This document shows, piece by piece, positions 52,146-61,376 of a DNA stretch of 64,000 bases. Below the pieces are notes generated by a model, which was not told where the DNA came from, searched no databases, and saw nothing but the letters and a program-made list of their open reading frames with translations. A program made the translations under genes and the position numbers. Every line of letters begins with the position of its first letter. The first letter of the stretch is position 1. This DNA is from Pseudobdellovibrionaceae bacterium (lineage in GTDB: Bacteria; Bdellovibrionota; Bdellovibrionia; Bdellovibrionales; JAGQZY01). The stretch lies in NCBI GenBank assembly GCA_020635085.1, contig JACKAL010000001.1, positions 62,001 to 126,000 of the forward strand, written 5' to 3'.

Positions 52146-52521
52146 TTCGCTCGTAAAGAGTGTTTTGCGTAAATCATAATATGAACCTGAACCATCAGGT
52201 TAACTTTTAATGCTGGAAATCGTATTAGGCTTGCAAAAACTCTCAATGATCTTGGCGCCTTTTCATTAACTTGTCGTAAGTCGGATGGAGAAGGGCTTAT
52301 TATAATTAAGCTTACCGATAAATCCCCTGAGCCATCTACGAAAATAAGACAATAGCTACTAACTTTCGTTTTATAAGTGCGGAAAAAATCGGATTTCAAT
52401 AACTTACTTCAAAGTGAGTACGCACTCTAGTAAGGTAGTCTTTAGGGCTTTTGACTAGAATTTTGAATCGAATAATCGAATAATCGAATAATTTAATTTA
52501 CTATTTTGGTGGAGGTTCTGA
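52146..52521. other. Non-coding A+T-rich DNA with a short tandem repeat
   Basis: 376 bases between the hairpin and the lipoprotein gene. Three tandem copies of the 8-mer tcgaataa occur at 52468-52491, just upstream of the lipoprotein gene. An open frame on the minus strand runs through here into the hairpin but looks like a chance ORF. Confidence 0.6.
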
Positions 52522-53016
52522 ATGAAAATATTTTTCTTTTTTATATTCTCTATTGTATTTATGTCTTGTGCCCACAAGTCTTATCGTGAGCCAGCGTCAC
52601 AAAATAGTGCATCTGAGTGTAGTCAGTTCACTGAACTAACTACTAGTGAGACTACAGGAAATAATAGGGTCATTGAAACTGACATAAATCGAGTAGTTGA
52701 TTATACAGGAGTGGGGTATGGCCAAGGAAGTATCCGTTTTAATCGTATAGTGGTATCTCCTTCAATTGTCGTAACTTGTAAGTATTTAAACGTAAAAAAA
52801 GGTACTGGGAATAATGGGAGCCAGGCGCAGTGGAAATGGGAAAAAGAGTATGACAATGTTCTCTCTCGGTTTTTTCAATTGGCATCTCTGGCGGCGGCTA
52901 CAGGTTCGAACTTAAGCTTTAGCATTGCTCAAGAAGGTGGTAAACACTATATAGGATCTATAACTATGTATAATGGTTTTAAAATCTCACCTCGAAACCA
53001 ATCAGGTGAAGAATAA
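52522..53016 (+). CDS. Small lipoprotein of unknown function
   Basis: 164 residues. The leader MKIFFFFIFSIVFMSCAH ends in a clear lipobox (FMSC), so the Cys is lipidated and the protein sits on a membrane. The mature part has no motif I know; it contains SIRFNRIVVSPSIVVTCKY and a Gly/Asn/Gln-rich patch (KKGTGNNGSQAQWKWEKEY). An aggtt site lies before the ATG. It is the only intact gene of the inserted segment between the two kdsD-end repeats and is richer in A+T than its Kdo neighbours. It may be cargo of a lost mobile element. Confidence 0.6.
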   Translation: MKIFFFFIFSIVFMSCAHKSYREPASQNSASECSQFTELTTSETTGNNRVIETDINRVVDYTGVGYGQGSIRFNRIVVSPSIVVTCKYLNVKKGTGNNGSQAQWKWEKEYDNVLSRFFQLASLAAATGSNLSFSIAQEGGKHYIGSITMYNGFKISPRNQSGEE

Positions 53017-53103
53017 AAATTCTAAAAAACTAAGGCTTTTTTTTGTTTCGGGGTCTCATTATGCATGTTGACTCATTAGAAAATGAATAACTGAAATCGT
53101 TAA

Positions 53104-53349
53104 CAGGCAGCCAGTTGGTATTTTGCATTTACAGGATTTGTTGCGGGCGAAAATCCACTAACCGCTCAGGTTTTATACTTTGAAGGTTACAGTGGTGCGC
53201 TCTGCGATGCGGATGAAACTCAATATAATATAACTGTTTCTGGAAATGTTAACGAAGCTCCTTTTAATGCCACTTTCCAGTTTGTTGCACTTCCCAACAG
53301 TACCGGCGATTGCACATATCATCAGTTTGGTGTGTTGGTGCAGCAATAA
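53104..53349 (+). pseudogene. 5'-truncated fragment of a secreted protein gene
   Basis: The frame is open for 81 codons from just after a stop at 53101 to TAA at 53347-53349, with no ATG start. The first part reads the repeat copy in a frame other than kdsD; only the last 58 codons (LYFEGYSGALCDADETQYN..., ending QFGVLVQQ) look like a real protein end, with a cysteine pair typical of small beta-sandwich secreted proteins. It appears to be the 3' remnant of a gene cut at the repeat boundary. Confidence 0.55.
53109..53170 (+). repeat. Direct repeat, copy B: diverged kdsD 3' end
   Basis: 62 bases that translate in the kdsD frame as VGILHLQDLLRAKIH then stop, against VGILHLQDLLKAKIR in the intact gene. 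The differences keep the protein nearly unchanged, so this copy comes from a functional but diverged kdsD rather than from decay of the local one. With copy A it brackets 1.1 kb, as expected after integration into a gene end. Confidence 0.85.
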
Positions 53350-53383
53350 TAGGCTGGACTGTCCTTTTTAGACATAGGTTTAG

Positions 53384-53458
53384 AGGAGATGAGAATATTT
53401 GTGGGAGACTTTCCGTAAGAGCCTGCCGCCGATCTCCTAAGCCTTCTCTTGTTAAGAG
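53384..53458. repeat. Decayed, internally deleted copy of the 52004 hairpin
   Basis: aggagatgagaatatttgtg and the following bases match the left arm of the 41-bp hairpin; after gtaagagc the loop and most of the right arm are missing and the sequence resumes at gatctcctaagcc, matching the right end and about 15 bases beyond. So it is the same element with its centre lost. Confidence 0.75.
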
Positions 53459-53584
53459 AAATTTTTTGCTGTTTCTTCTTAAATTCTATATCTTTGGTTG
53501 ATACAAAAAATGAAAAAAAGAAACAGTTAGTCCTTCTGAGGCTATTTTCTTGACTGTGACAAACTGTGACCATTAGATGGTTGG

Positions 53585-53938
53585 ATGTCTTCGATTTGGA
53601 AAAATACAGAATATATAAAATGGGCGCTAACAGCAAATATTCCACCAGGACTTTTTAAAGTGCGTGAAACAAATGTTGATGGATACGCCACGTGGCGTGA
53701 TGGTGCATTGGGCTATTCTTTTGAAATTTTCGAAAACAAGAAAAAAGTTGCTGATTATTCTTGGGATAATCAAGGTTCTGGTCACACATTGCTTCTTCTT
53801 GATGGCAGAAGCTTTGCTAGGCCTCTTGATGTTGGTTATGATCAATTTTATAATGGGGAAAAGCTAAGTCTCAATGCGGAGAAGTTTCTTTGGTATATCC
53901 TTCACGAAGCACCAGTTGTGACAAACCAGAAAAATTAA
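53585..53938 (+). CDS. Hypothetical protein
   Basis: 117 residues, beginning MSSIWKNTEY. Aromatic and charged residues are frequent (KWALTANIPPGLFKVRE, GYSFEIFENKKKVADYSWD). No signal peptide, no membrane segment, no known motif. The upstream sequence lacks a good ribosome site and contains a small direct repeat (ctgtgac twice), so the gene may be a 5'-truncated remnant. It lies in the disturbed stretch between kdsD and kdsC. Confidence 0.4.
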   Translation: MSSIWKNTEYIKWALTANIPPGLFKVRETNVDGYATWRDGALGYSFEIFENKKKVADYSWDNQGSGHTLLLLDGRSFARPLDVGYDQFYNGEKLSLNAEKFLWYILHEAPVVTNQKN

Positions 53939-54193
53939 CCTAGAGCAAAGATAGATTGCGGAAAAATTGACTGAAAGACGCAAAGGGTAGGATACCTCGA
54001 TTTTTTATTAATCGTCGTAGAGCCTAAAAAAGAGCGAATAGAAAGTCTTTGTTTTGATAACAAAAAATTGCACATATATTATAGTAATAAGTCATTTGAA
54101 GTAGAGAAGTTGTAAATTTTTTGTAGAGTACTATTGTCTTTAATCAGAAATAATTTTTTTGCCAAAGGCGAAGAATTCGTCAACAATGAGGGG

Positions 54194-54712
54194 ATGAATC
54201 TTTCTTCTGATATAATCAAGCGACTTAGTAAAATCAAAATGCTCGTAATGGATGTAGACGGGGTGATGACAGATGGTCGCATTATTCTTGGTTTTAATGG
54301 CGAGTGGTGTCGGTTTTACTCGGTTCGCGATGGGGCGGGGATCGTTTTCTTGATTAAGGCGGGTTATCAAACCGGAATTATTACCGGGGCTAACTCTCCG
54401 GATGTGGATAGACGAGCACAACACTTAAAAATTCATCATGTTTTTAAAAATCACGCAGACAAAAGTCCAGCCTATGATGAAATTAAAAAAACCACTGGTT
54501 ATACTAATGAAGAAATCTGCTACATTGGTGATGATATCTTTGATGTGCCATTGCTCAAACAAGTGGGTTTTGCTGTTACTGTCCCGGGTGGTATGGCTGA
54601 GGCCAAGGCTGCGAGTCACTATGTTACGACTCATGTGGAGGGGGCAGGCGCAATTAGAGAATTGTGTGACATGATCGTTGCGCATGGGTTTTATTCTCGC
54701 CAAGGAGTTTAA
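54194..54712 (+). CDS. kdsC: Kdo-8-phosphate phosphatase
   Basis: 172 residues from ATG 54194 (a gagggg site precedes it; the frame is open from 54134). A HAD phosphatase: motif I VMDVDGVMTDGRI, motif II region IITGANSPDVDRRA, and motif IV YIGDDIFDVPLL. C-terminal VTVPGGMAEAKAASHYVT is typical of KdsC. It finishes Kdo synthesis. Normally it lies next to kdsD; here 2.2 kb of accessory DNA separates them. The outer-membrane barrel gene begins two bases after its stop codon. Confidence 0.93.
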   Translation: MNLSSDIIKRLSKIKMLVMDVDGVMTDGRIILGFNGEWCRFYSVRDGAGIVFLIKAGYQTGIITGANSPDVDRRAQHLKIHHVFKNHADKSPAYDEIKKTTGYTNEEICYIGDDIFDVPLLKQVGFAVTVPGGMAEAKAASHYVTTHVEGAGAIRELCDMIVAHGFYSRQGV

Positions 54713-54713
54713 G

Positions 54714-55448
54714 GTGAAAATAGTATCGTTGATGGTGTTGGCTCTTTGTTGTTCTTATCAAGCGCAAGCTATAACCATTGAGTTTCCAGAGGAAGAATTA
54801 GCAAAAGAATCGGTCTTGCCAGTTTTTGAGGGTGAGACAAAAGCGGTGATGTCCCGTCGAGTGATTACCAAAGAACGATTTGAAGTGGGACCAATGGTGG
54901 GTTTTATCTTTAATGAGCCATTTTTTAGTCCTCTGACTTATGGGATTCATGCGGGCTATCATTTTAATGAGTTCCACAGTGTGGCAGTAAATGCATTTTT
55001 ACGGAATGCCTCTATATCAAGCGATGCCAAACAGGTAGATAAAGACATAGCGACAGAGGGTTCCCAACAAATCATTAATTTTAGTGTTGTACCGGTTCCC
55101 GATTATCTGGTTACTGTAGATTATCAGCTCACCCCTTATTATGGTAAAATCAGTTTAACTAAAGATTTTGTTATGAATTTAGGTCTATATGTGTATGGCG
55201 GAGTGGGTGCCATGGGTCTTGGCGGAGCAACAGCTCCTTTGTTGGATTTGGGAGTGGGGCAGAATTTATTTTTTACCAGCCGTTTTGGCTTACGCTTGGA
55301 TATGAAATTCTTAATGTATCAAGGACTCAACGTCACCAGTAAGACAGCCGTTACCAGTGCGGCCACATCAAAAGTGGACCCGGGAATCTTTGATAAGCAG
55401 TTTAACGTCAGCCCAAGTGTTATGTTGGGCGTGGTCTTTTTACTGTAA
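54714..55448 (+). CDS. Outer-membrane beta-barrel protein (OMP_myx_plus / Glt-associated type)
   Basis: 244 residues from GTG 54714 (an aggag site lies in the kdsC end). Signal peptide VKIVSLMVLALCCSYQAQA. The mature part begins with an acidic stretch (FPEEELAKESVLPVFEGE), then barrel strands (FEVGPMVGFIFNEPFF, YGIHAGYHFNEFHSVAVNAF) with the end NVSPSVMLGVVFLL. This matches the outer-membrane beta-barrel domain family found with myxobacterial gliding proteins GltA/GltB/GltH. It is the first gene of the Glt-like cluster. Confidence 0.7.
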   Translation: MKIVSLMVLALCCSYQAQAITIEFPEEELAKESVLPVFEGETKAVMSRRVITKERFEVGPMVGFIFNEPFFSPLTYGIHAGYHFNEFHSVAVNAFLRNASISSDAKQVDKDIATEGSQQIINFSVVPVPDYLVTVDYQLTPYYGKISLTKDFVMNLGLYVYGGVGAMGLGGATAPLLDLGVGQNLFFTSRFGLRLDMKFLMYQGLNVTSKTAVTSAATSKVDPGIFDKQFNVSPSVMLGVVFLL

Positions 55449-55734
55449 ACTTTTATCAGTTGAGTAAATACGTTTCTACCGACTGACCCCTGGTCTTTTG
55501 GCTAGTGGCATAATGTTGGTCGGTGTGATGTTAGTCCTCGCCAAAGGTAGAGTTGAAGTATCTATATGCCGCAATACTAGTGTGTTGGGGACAGCGTCTG
55601 CTCTCTTATTGAAGTTCGGTGAACTGAAGAGGCGATTAAATGGAGTGCAGGGTCCAGTTTCATTCTTAAGTCTACAGTTTCTTTAAATTTCTTTTTATCC
55701 TGGTAATTGTAATACTTAGATTAGGGATGCATCT
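55449..55734. other. Intergenic region within the Glt-like cluster
   Basis: 286 bases with no credible gene. A repeat accgac (near 55478) with gtcggt (near 55520) could form a loose hairpin. A promoter for the following operon may lie here. Confidence 0.4.
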
Positions 55735-56574
55735 ATGATTAAACAAATTCTTTTCGTTCTGAGCATAATCCTCATCGCACCGTCATTATTTGCAGATGAT
55801 ATAGATAGTATTGAAAACCTTTTCGATGCGGACGAATCACGTGAAGAGAAGAAGGCGGAAGCAGAAGCAAATGAAGCCGTACACGAACGTGAAAAACCAC
55901 CTGAGGTTCAGGTCAATAAATTAGAAAATTTAAATCAATTAAAATCGTTTGAAGATGTGGCAGTTATTCAAAAGCGCTATCTTCCTAAAACCCATCGTTT
56001 TGAGGGCAATATTAATGCGGCCGCCAATATCAACGACTCGTTTTTTTCGTCGTATGGTTTGGGTGGAGGATTAACCTATAACTTTAACGAGCGTTGGAGT
56101 GTAGAGGGAATTTTGCGCTGGTTTAGCGTCAGTAATAGTAAGGCAGCGAATCAGCTGCTAGAGCGTGGTGTGGTGACCAATGGGATGGTGTCGACCAAGC
56201 TTTTTTATGGCTTAGATTTACGCTGGACACCCATTTATGGCAAGTTTTCCTATTTTGATAAAAAAATTATTCCCTTTGATCATTATTTTTCGATTGGTAT
56301 TGGTCAAACTCAGCTTGAAACAGGATCCAGTTCAAATAATTCCAATATCAAAATTGAAAACCTTAACAATCCAATTACCTTACGAATTAGCACGGGTGAA
56401 GTGTTCGCACTGACCAAGTGGATGGCCTTTCGCTGGGATGTGAGTTGGCATTTTATGAAACCAGATGTGCGTACAACAAAAAATAGTGTGGCAACGGTCA
56501 CCAGTGATATTCAAAATAATTTGTTTATTAATTTTGGTTTAAGCTTCTTCTTCCCGGAGGCAAAGTACAGATGA
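55735..56574 (+). CDS. Outer-membrane beta-barrel protein, second of the Glt-like cluster
   Basis: 279 residues. Signal peptide MIKQILFVLSIILIAPSLFA. Residues 20-75 are highly acidic and Glu/Lys-rich (DADESREEKKAEAEANEAVH), then a barrel: HRFEGNINAAANINDSFFSS, YGLGGGLTYNFNERWSVEGIL, FINFGLSFFFPEA at the end. The acidic periplasmic segment plus barrel resembles GltB/GltA. Its stop overlaps the start of the GltC-like gene by four bases, so the OM protein and the TPR partner are coupled. Confidence 0.7.
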   Translation: MIKQILFVLSIILIAPSLFADDIDSIENLFDADESREEKKAEAEANEAVHEREKPPEVQVNKLENLNQLKSFEDVAVIQKRYLPKTHRFEGNINAAANINDSFFSSYGLGGGLTYNFNERWSVEGILRWFSVSNSKAANQLLERGVVTNGMVSTKLFYGLDLRWTPIYGKFSYFDKKIIPFDHYFSIGIGQTQLETGSSSNNSNIKIENLNNPITLRISTGEVFALTKWMAFRWDVSWHFMKPDVRTTKNSVATVTSDIQNNLFINFGLSFFFPEAKYR

Positions 56575-58241
56575 TGAAATTGATTTTTTTAATAACCAGT
56601 ATTACTTTAGCTGTGCCCGCCTTTGCTCAAGAAAGCGACTCAGGTGCAATTTTGCTTGCCCAACATAATAAGGTGCGAAAAAAAGCAGCGCGCAGTCGTC
56701 GTACAAAATCGACGACCAGCAAGACCAGTGGTTCTAGGTCGAGCAGATCGCAGTCTAAATCTACCTCTACAGGTGGAAATATTGTAAGCCAAATAAAAAG
56801 CTTGGCATCGAATGGGCAGTTTCAAGAGGCTTCGAAGCTTTTATTTTCGATAAGTCGCAATCCAAAAAATGCAGCTGAAGCAGCTCAATTAAAGTACATG
56901 TTGGGTTTAATGCTTATGGAGTTGAAACTCTACCAAGTCGCCTCCTTTGTGTTTTATGACGTCATTGATGAGGAAATTAAGCGCCCGTCTTCAGATGGTA
57001 AATATTTGCGTCAGGCTTTAGGAAAACTGTCCTACCTAAGCAATGTTCTCGAATCCGATGTTCTCTTAAAATATGCAGTTTCGAGAATTCGCATTGGTGA
57101 GTTTCCGCAAGAAAGTAAAGACTTATTTTTCTATCGTTATGGCGAATTAAAACTAAAAGAAGCCAATTATGTTGAGGCAGCAAAAGCGTTTTCGCGAGTA
57201 AATCCAGAGAGCCAAGTGTTCCCGCAATCATTGTATAAACAAGGTTTGGCCTATGCCGAGGATGGAAAATTAGCAAAATCTGTAGCGGCTTATGAAGAAC
57301 TATTGCGTCTTTATCAGGATCGTCCGGTTACAGATTCTAATCGTGTGAATGCAGAACTGGCTCTGGCGCGAGTTTATTATCAGGCAAAAAAATGGGACGC
57401 AGCTGTTCAATACTATCGCCTGATTCCGCGAGATACCATTCAATGGCATGATGCACTTTTCGAAATGAGCTGGGCGATGATGCGAACAGGACAATTCCGC
57501 TCGGCCTCCAGTAACTTCCATACGCTACACTCGCCATATTACGAAGATGTATATATGCCAGAAGGACTTTTATTGAGAGGGATAGTGTATCTCTATATTT
57601 GTCGCTATGATGAAATGGAAAAAGTTCTCGATCTTTTTGATAAAATATATAAACCTGCGCAGAACAATATTGTCAAAATGCTGCAACGTTCGGATGACAG
57701 TCGCATTTATTGGGATGAATTAAAGAAAACGCTAGATATAGATCCCAAAGCTCGTGATAAAAGAAAATTTAAGCGTCTCAATGATATGGTTCTTAATGCT
57801 CTTTTAAAATCACCGCAAATTAAAAGCAATATGCATTACTACTCTATGTTGCAAGAAGAAGATGAGCGTATTGCTAAGATGGGCGCAGATTGGCGATCTT
57901 CAGCTATCGGTAAGTTTAGTAATCGTATTATTGATCGTCGCAAAGCGAGTACGCAAGATCTTGTCGGTAAGCTTGCTAAAAATAATTTGTTGCGTATGCG
58001 CTCAGAACTGCGTGATTTCTTTGAGCAAGGGGATTTTCTCAAGTTTGAAATGCTAAACGGTAAGAAAGAAGTTTTAGCTAAAGAGATCGCTGGTAAAAAA
58101 ATTCCGCATAAACAAATTACCGATGGTGCATCACGAGATTTCTTTACCTTGAACGGCTATGAGTTTTGGCCCTTTAAAGGGGAGTATTGGTTAGATGAAT
58201 TGGGGAATTATCATTATGTTGGCGTACAAGCTTGTGAGTAG
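56571..58241 (+). CDS. GltC-like periplasmic TPR protein
   Basis: 556 residues. Signal peptide MKLIFLITSITLAVPAFA. A Ser/Arg/Lys-rich low-complexity stretch follows (RRTKSTTSKTSGSRSSRSQS), then TPR-like repeats (FQEASKLLFSISRNPKNAAE, KLAKSVAAYEELLRLYQD, QVFPQSLYKQGLAYAEDGKL). In Myxococcus GltC is a periplasmic TPR protein that joins the inner-membrane motor to OM barrels GltA/GltB; the same neighbours occur here. The assignment rests on position and architecture. Confidence 0.65.
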   Translation: MMKLIFLITSITLAVPAFAQESDSGAILLAQHNKVRKKAARSRRTKSTTSKTSGSRSSRSQSKSTSTGGNIVSQIKSLASNGQFQEASKLLFSISRNPKNAAEAAQLKYMLGLMLMELKLYQVASFVFYDVIDEEIKRPSSDGKYLRQALGKLSYLSNVLESDVLLKYAVSRIRIGEFPQESKDLFFYRYGELKLKEANYVEAAKAFSRVNPESQVFPQSLYKQGLAYAEDGKLAKSVAAYEELLRLYQDRPVTDSNRVNAELALARVYYQAKKWDAAVQYYRLIPRDTIQWHDALFEMSWAMMRTGQFRSASSNFHTLHSPYYEDVYMPEGLLLRGIVYLYICRYDEMEKVLDLFDKIYKPAQNNIVKMLQRSDDSRIYWDELKKTLDIDPKARDKRKFKRLNDMVLNALLKSPQIKSNMHYYSMLQEEDERIAKMGADWRSSAIGKFSNRIIDRRKASTQDLVGKLAKNNLLRMRSELRDFFEQGDFLKFEMLNGKKEVLAKEIAGKKIPHKQITDGASRDFFTLNGYEFWPFKGEYWLDELGNYHYVGVQACE

Positions 58242-58244
58242 TTT

Positions 58245-61200
58245 ATGTTAAAGTACTTTTTAGGTATTTTTATAGTAATGGGTTTAACTGGAAATACTTT
58301 TGCGCAAATGCCACATCGGGCAGAACGTAAAAAGATGGCGGAATTAACTCTTAAGAAATTATCATCACAAATTCCGCAGTCAAAACTGCCACCGCCTACA
58401 AAAGTACTTCCGCGAGATGTTACAATTATTAAACCACCGAGTTCCAGTAAGTTTTTCTACAGCGATAATGAGTTAAAAGCAGAGTACAATAAGCTGATAG
58501 ATTTAGAGATTCAAAAACTCTACAAACTTTCACAAAAGTATAAAACGAGTAAAAGTCGCGGTGAGATTTGGTTACGTCTGGCTGAGCGTTATGTTGAAAA
58601 AGGTAAAATTATCGATTTTGCCGCACAAGATAATTACGATAAAAAAATCAAATTGTGGGAAGAAAAGAAAATTAAGCAAAAACCATCTTTGCCAAAAAAT
58701 CCAGGGCGTAAATATTATTTACGTGCGATCCAAGCGTATGAATGGTTTGTTCGCGATTTCCCCAAAGACCCTAAAGTTCCCCAGGCCCTTTATTTTTTAG
58801 GTTATAGTAATTTCGAAATCAGTAACGAAAAACGTGGAGAGTCTTATTATAAAGAGCTGACTCAGCGCTATGCAAGTAGCGTGTATGTAGATGAGTCACA
58901 CTTTGCGTTGGGTGAATATTATTTCGAAAAAGACCGTTGGCAAGATGCGCTGGAACAATACGGGCGACTTATTGCTAAAAAATCGAAACGTTTATTTGCA
59001 TTTTCACTTTATAAAATAGCATGGTGTCAGTATCGCATGGGCAAGTATGATCATGCGGTCAATAATCTGGAGAAAGTGATTCGATTAGGTGATACCAATC
59101 AAGAGGCAGCAGAAGGTATTAAAGAGATAAACACCTTACGCCTTAGAGAAGAAGCGATTAAAGACTACGTTGCCTTTTATGCGCAAACCGGAAAATATGA
59201 GCAAGCACAATCCGATTTTTATAAAGCCACTAATAGTGAAAAAATCACTGTTGATCTTTTAGAAGCTCTGGCTTATCGCTATAGCTATTCTGGAAATGTG
59301 CAGGCATCGACCTATTTATTTAAAAAATTGATTGCGCACAATCCAGAGGCTGAAAAAGCGGCTAAGTATCAATATCAAATTGTTCAGGATCTGCAGAATA
59401 TTAATAATGTAAAAGCCTTTAAGAGTGAACTTACGGTTTGGATCGAGAAGTATGGTCCAGATAGTCAGTGGGCACATGATAATGCCAATAAAAAAGAAGT
59501 TGTTAGTGAGATGGCGGCTTTGCAAGAAACAACTGTAAGAAACCATACGTTGCGTTTACATCAAACGGCGGTTAGCGTTAAGACAGATTATACCCGTCAG
59601 CTTGCTGCTGATTCTTATAAAATGTATTTACACTTCTTTCATAATTCGCCCAAGCATACTGAAATGCGTTTTTTCTATGCAGAGTTATTATTTGACATGA
59701 AAGAATACGAAAAAGCAGCAGCTCAATATCAATGGGTTGCACAAAATGATAAGGCAAGTCCGTACTATGAAAAAGCGGTTATTAATAACGTTCTTTCTTT
59801 AGAAAAGCTTATGCCGAGCGATCAAAAAATGGAAGCCAATCGCGCAAAACAACAAGACAAGCTTGCTAAAATTCCTTACGAACCAGAAGTTAAAAAATTT
59901 GAACAAGCCTGTTTGTTGTATTTGACGGCCTTTCCTAAAGGTGAAAAAGCAGATGAGATTAAAAAACGCTTAGGATCTATCTATTTTGTGCATAATGATT
60001 TTGATCCAGCTCTAAAAATATATCGTGGAATTATTAAGGATGCTCCAAAATCGAAAGATGCGCCAATTGCAGCAGAATATATTTTGGATATCCATAACTC
60101 ACGCCACGATCTGGATGCTTATTCTAAAGAAGCGGCTGAGCTTTTAAAGAATCCCACAATTGCGCGTTCAGACGTTGGTAAAGATATTCGTAACAACTTA
60201 AATAAGGTAAGTTTTCTGCGCGCAGATACGCTTTCCAAAAATGGTAAATATGAAGAGGCGGCAAAAGCTTTTGAGTCGTTTGCCAGTGTCCATAAAACAT
60301 CTGACCAGGCTCTATCGGCGATATTTAATGCCGGAGCTAACTATGAAAAGGCTCACGATGTTCCAAAGGCAATGAAAATGTATGAGCATGTCCTCGCCTT
60401 TCCGGGAAAGAAGGACGAAGCCTTAAAGCAAGATGTGAGAAACAGTCTTGCGGAGTTGTATAAAAAAATGGGTAATCTCGAAAAATCAGCTGTTTATTAT
60501 GAGCAGTATGGGCGCGGAGAAAAGGGCGCAAAAGCAAAAAATGCGATCAACAATGCCTCTATTTTATACTATGCCCTTGGCAGGGAAGCGGATACGCTAC
60601 GTACGTTTAAAGAGCTAGATAAAATGTCTACAGAGAGGGAAAAATCAGAGCGTAATTACTTGCGTGCAGAATTTTATTACCAGAAGAAAAATTTAGGAAA
60701 AGCTATTTATTATTATGATCAATTTTTAAAATTGGGTGGTAAAGATCCGGCGCAGATTATCAAAGCCATGTACAATATTGGGGAAGTTTATGCGAAAAAA
60801 GGTCAGCAAAGTCAAACCAAGCAGTGGTTTAGTCGTGTTATCGCATATTATAAAGAAAAGCGCGGAAAAGTAGGGGCGAAATACGCGGCACAAGCGATGT
60901 TCTGGCAGGCCGAAAAATACCTTGATGAGATGAAAGCGGTTCGTCTTGGCACTGCAGAAAAAACTATTGTTAGCGGTTTTCAGCGTCTTAAGACTGTACA
61001 GAAAACATTACTCACACATCTTGCTGATGTAATTAAGGTGGATTATGGACCATCCATCGTTGCCGCACTTGCTGCGGAGGCAGAGTCCTATGAGGTGATC
61101 AGTAAAGCCTTTAAGACAAGCCCTGTCCCTCGTGAATACAGTAATCCTGAGCAAGCGAAACAATTTCGTCAACTCGCGGATCAAGAGGCAGATGGTTTTC

Positions 61201-61376
61201 TGCAAAAAGCCAAAGGTGCCTACAAAGCTGCTTTTGATAAAGGTATTGCTTTAGAGGCTTACGGAGAACCAATTTTAGAATCCGCACGTGCTTACCATCG
61301 CTTAGCTCCAGATGATACTAAAAATGGTGGAGAAATTACAACTGTGGGTAATCTTTTGGATAGGGTTAATTTATGA
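58245..61376 (+). CDS. GltD/AgmU-like large periplasmic TPR protein
   Basis: 1043 residues. Signal peptide MLKYFLGIFIVMGLTGNTFA. The rest is a long array of TPR-type helical repeats (KSRGEIWLRLAERYVEKGKI, KVPQALYFLGYSNFEISNEK, QALSAIFNAGANYEKAHDVP, KAMYNIGEVYAKKGQQSQTK). AgmU (GltD) of Myxococcus is of comparable size and make-up, and the following genes match the same order (E, F, G). Likely a scaffold of the gliding complex in the periplasm. It ends with an ATGA overlap on the next gene. Confidence 0.75.
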   Translation: MLKYFLGIFIVMGLTGNTFAQMPHRAERKKMAELTLKKLSSQIPQSKLPPPTKVLPRDVTIIKPPSSSKFFYSDNELKAEYNKLIDLEIQKLYKLSQKYKTSKSRGEIWLRLAERYVEKGKIIDFAAQDNYDKKIKLWEEKKIKQKPSLPKNPGRKYYLRAIQAYEWFVRDFPKDPKVPQALYFLGYSNFEISNEKRGESYYKELTQRYASSVYVDESHFALGEYYFEKDRWQDALEQYGRLIAKKSKRLFAFSLYKIAWCQYRMGKYDHAVNNLEKVIRLGDTNQEAAEGIKEINTLRLREEAIKDYVAFYAQTGKYEQAQSDFYKATNSEKITVDLLEALAYRYSYSGNVQASTYLFKKLIAHNPEAEKAAKYQYQIVQDLQNINNVKAFKSELTVWIEKYGPDSQWAHDNANKKEVVSEMAALQETTVRNHTLRLHQTAVSVKTDYTRQLAADSYKMYLHFFHNSPKHTEMRFFYAELLFDMKEYEKAAAQYQWVAQNDKASPYYEKAVINNVLSLEKLMPSDQKMEANRAKQQDKLAKIPYEPEVKKFEQACLLYLTAFPKGEKADEIKKRLGSIYFVHNDFDPALKIYRGIIKDAPKSKDAPIAAEYILDIHNSRHDLDAYSKEAAELLKNPTIARSDVGKDIRNNLNKVSFLRADTLSKNGKYEEAAKAFESFASVHKTSDQALSAIFNAGANYEKAHDVPKAMKMYEHVLAFPGKKDEALKQDVRNSLAELYKKMGNLEKSAVYYEQYGRGEKGAKAKNAINNASILYYALGREADTLRTFKELDKMSTEREKSERNYLRAEFYYQKKNLGKAIYYYDQFLKLGGKDPAQIIKAMYNIGEVYAKKGQQSQTKQWFSRVIAYYKEKRGKVGAKYAAQAMFWQAEKYLDEMKAVRLGTAEKTIVSGFQRLKTVQKTLLTHLADVIKVDYGPSIVAALAAEAESYEVISKAFKTSPVPREYSNPEQAKQFRQLADQEADGFLQKAKGAYKAAFDKGIALEAYGEPILESARAYHRLAPDDTKNGGEITTVGNLLDRVNL

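Noticed and set aside
52001..52399. 132-codon minus-strand open frame after kdsD
   Set aside because: Its last third is the 41-bp hairpin read through, the rest has no motif and no ribosome site; it is best explained as chance coding.
53322..53645. 107-codon minus-strand open frame
   Set aside because: It reads through the decayed hairpin and overlaps the hypothetical gene start; the composition is Lys/Arg/Ser noise.
55498..55686. 62-codon frame between the two OM barrel genes
   Set aside because: No ribosome site, no conserved-looking motif; treated as intergenic.
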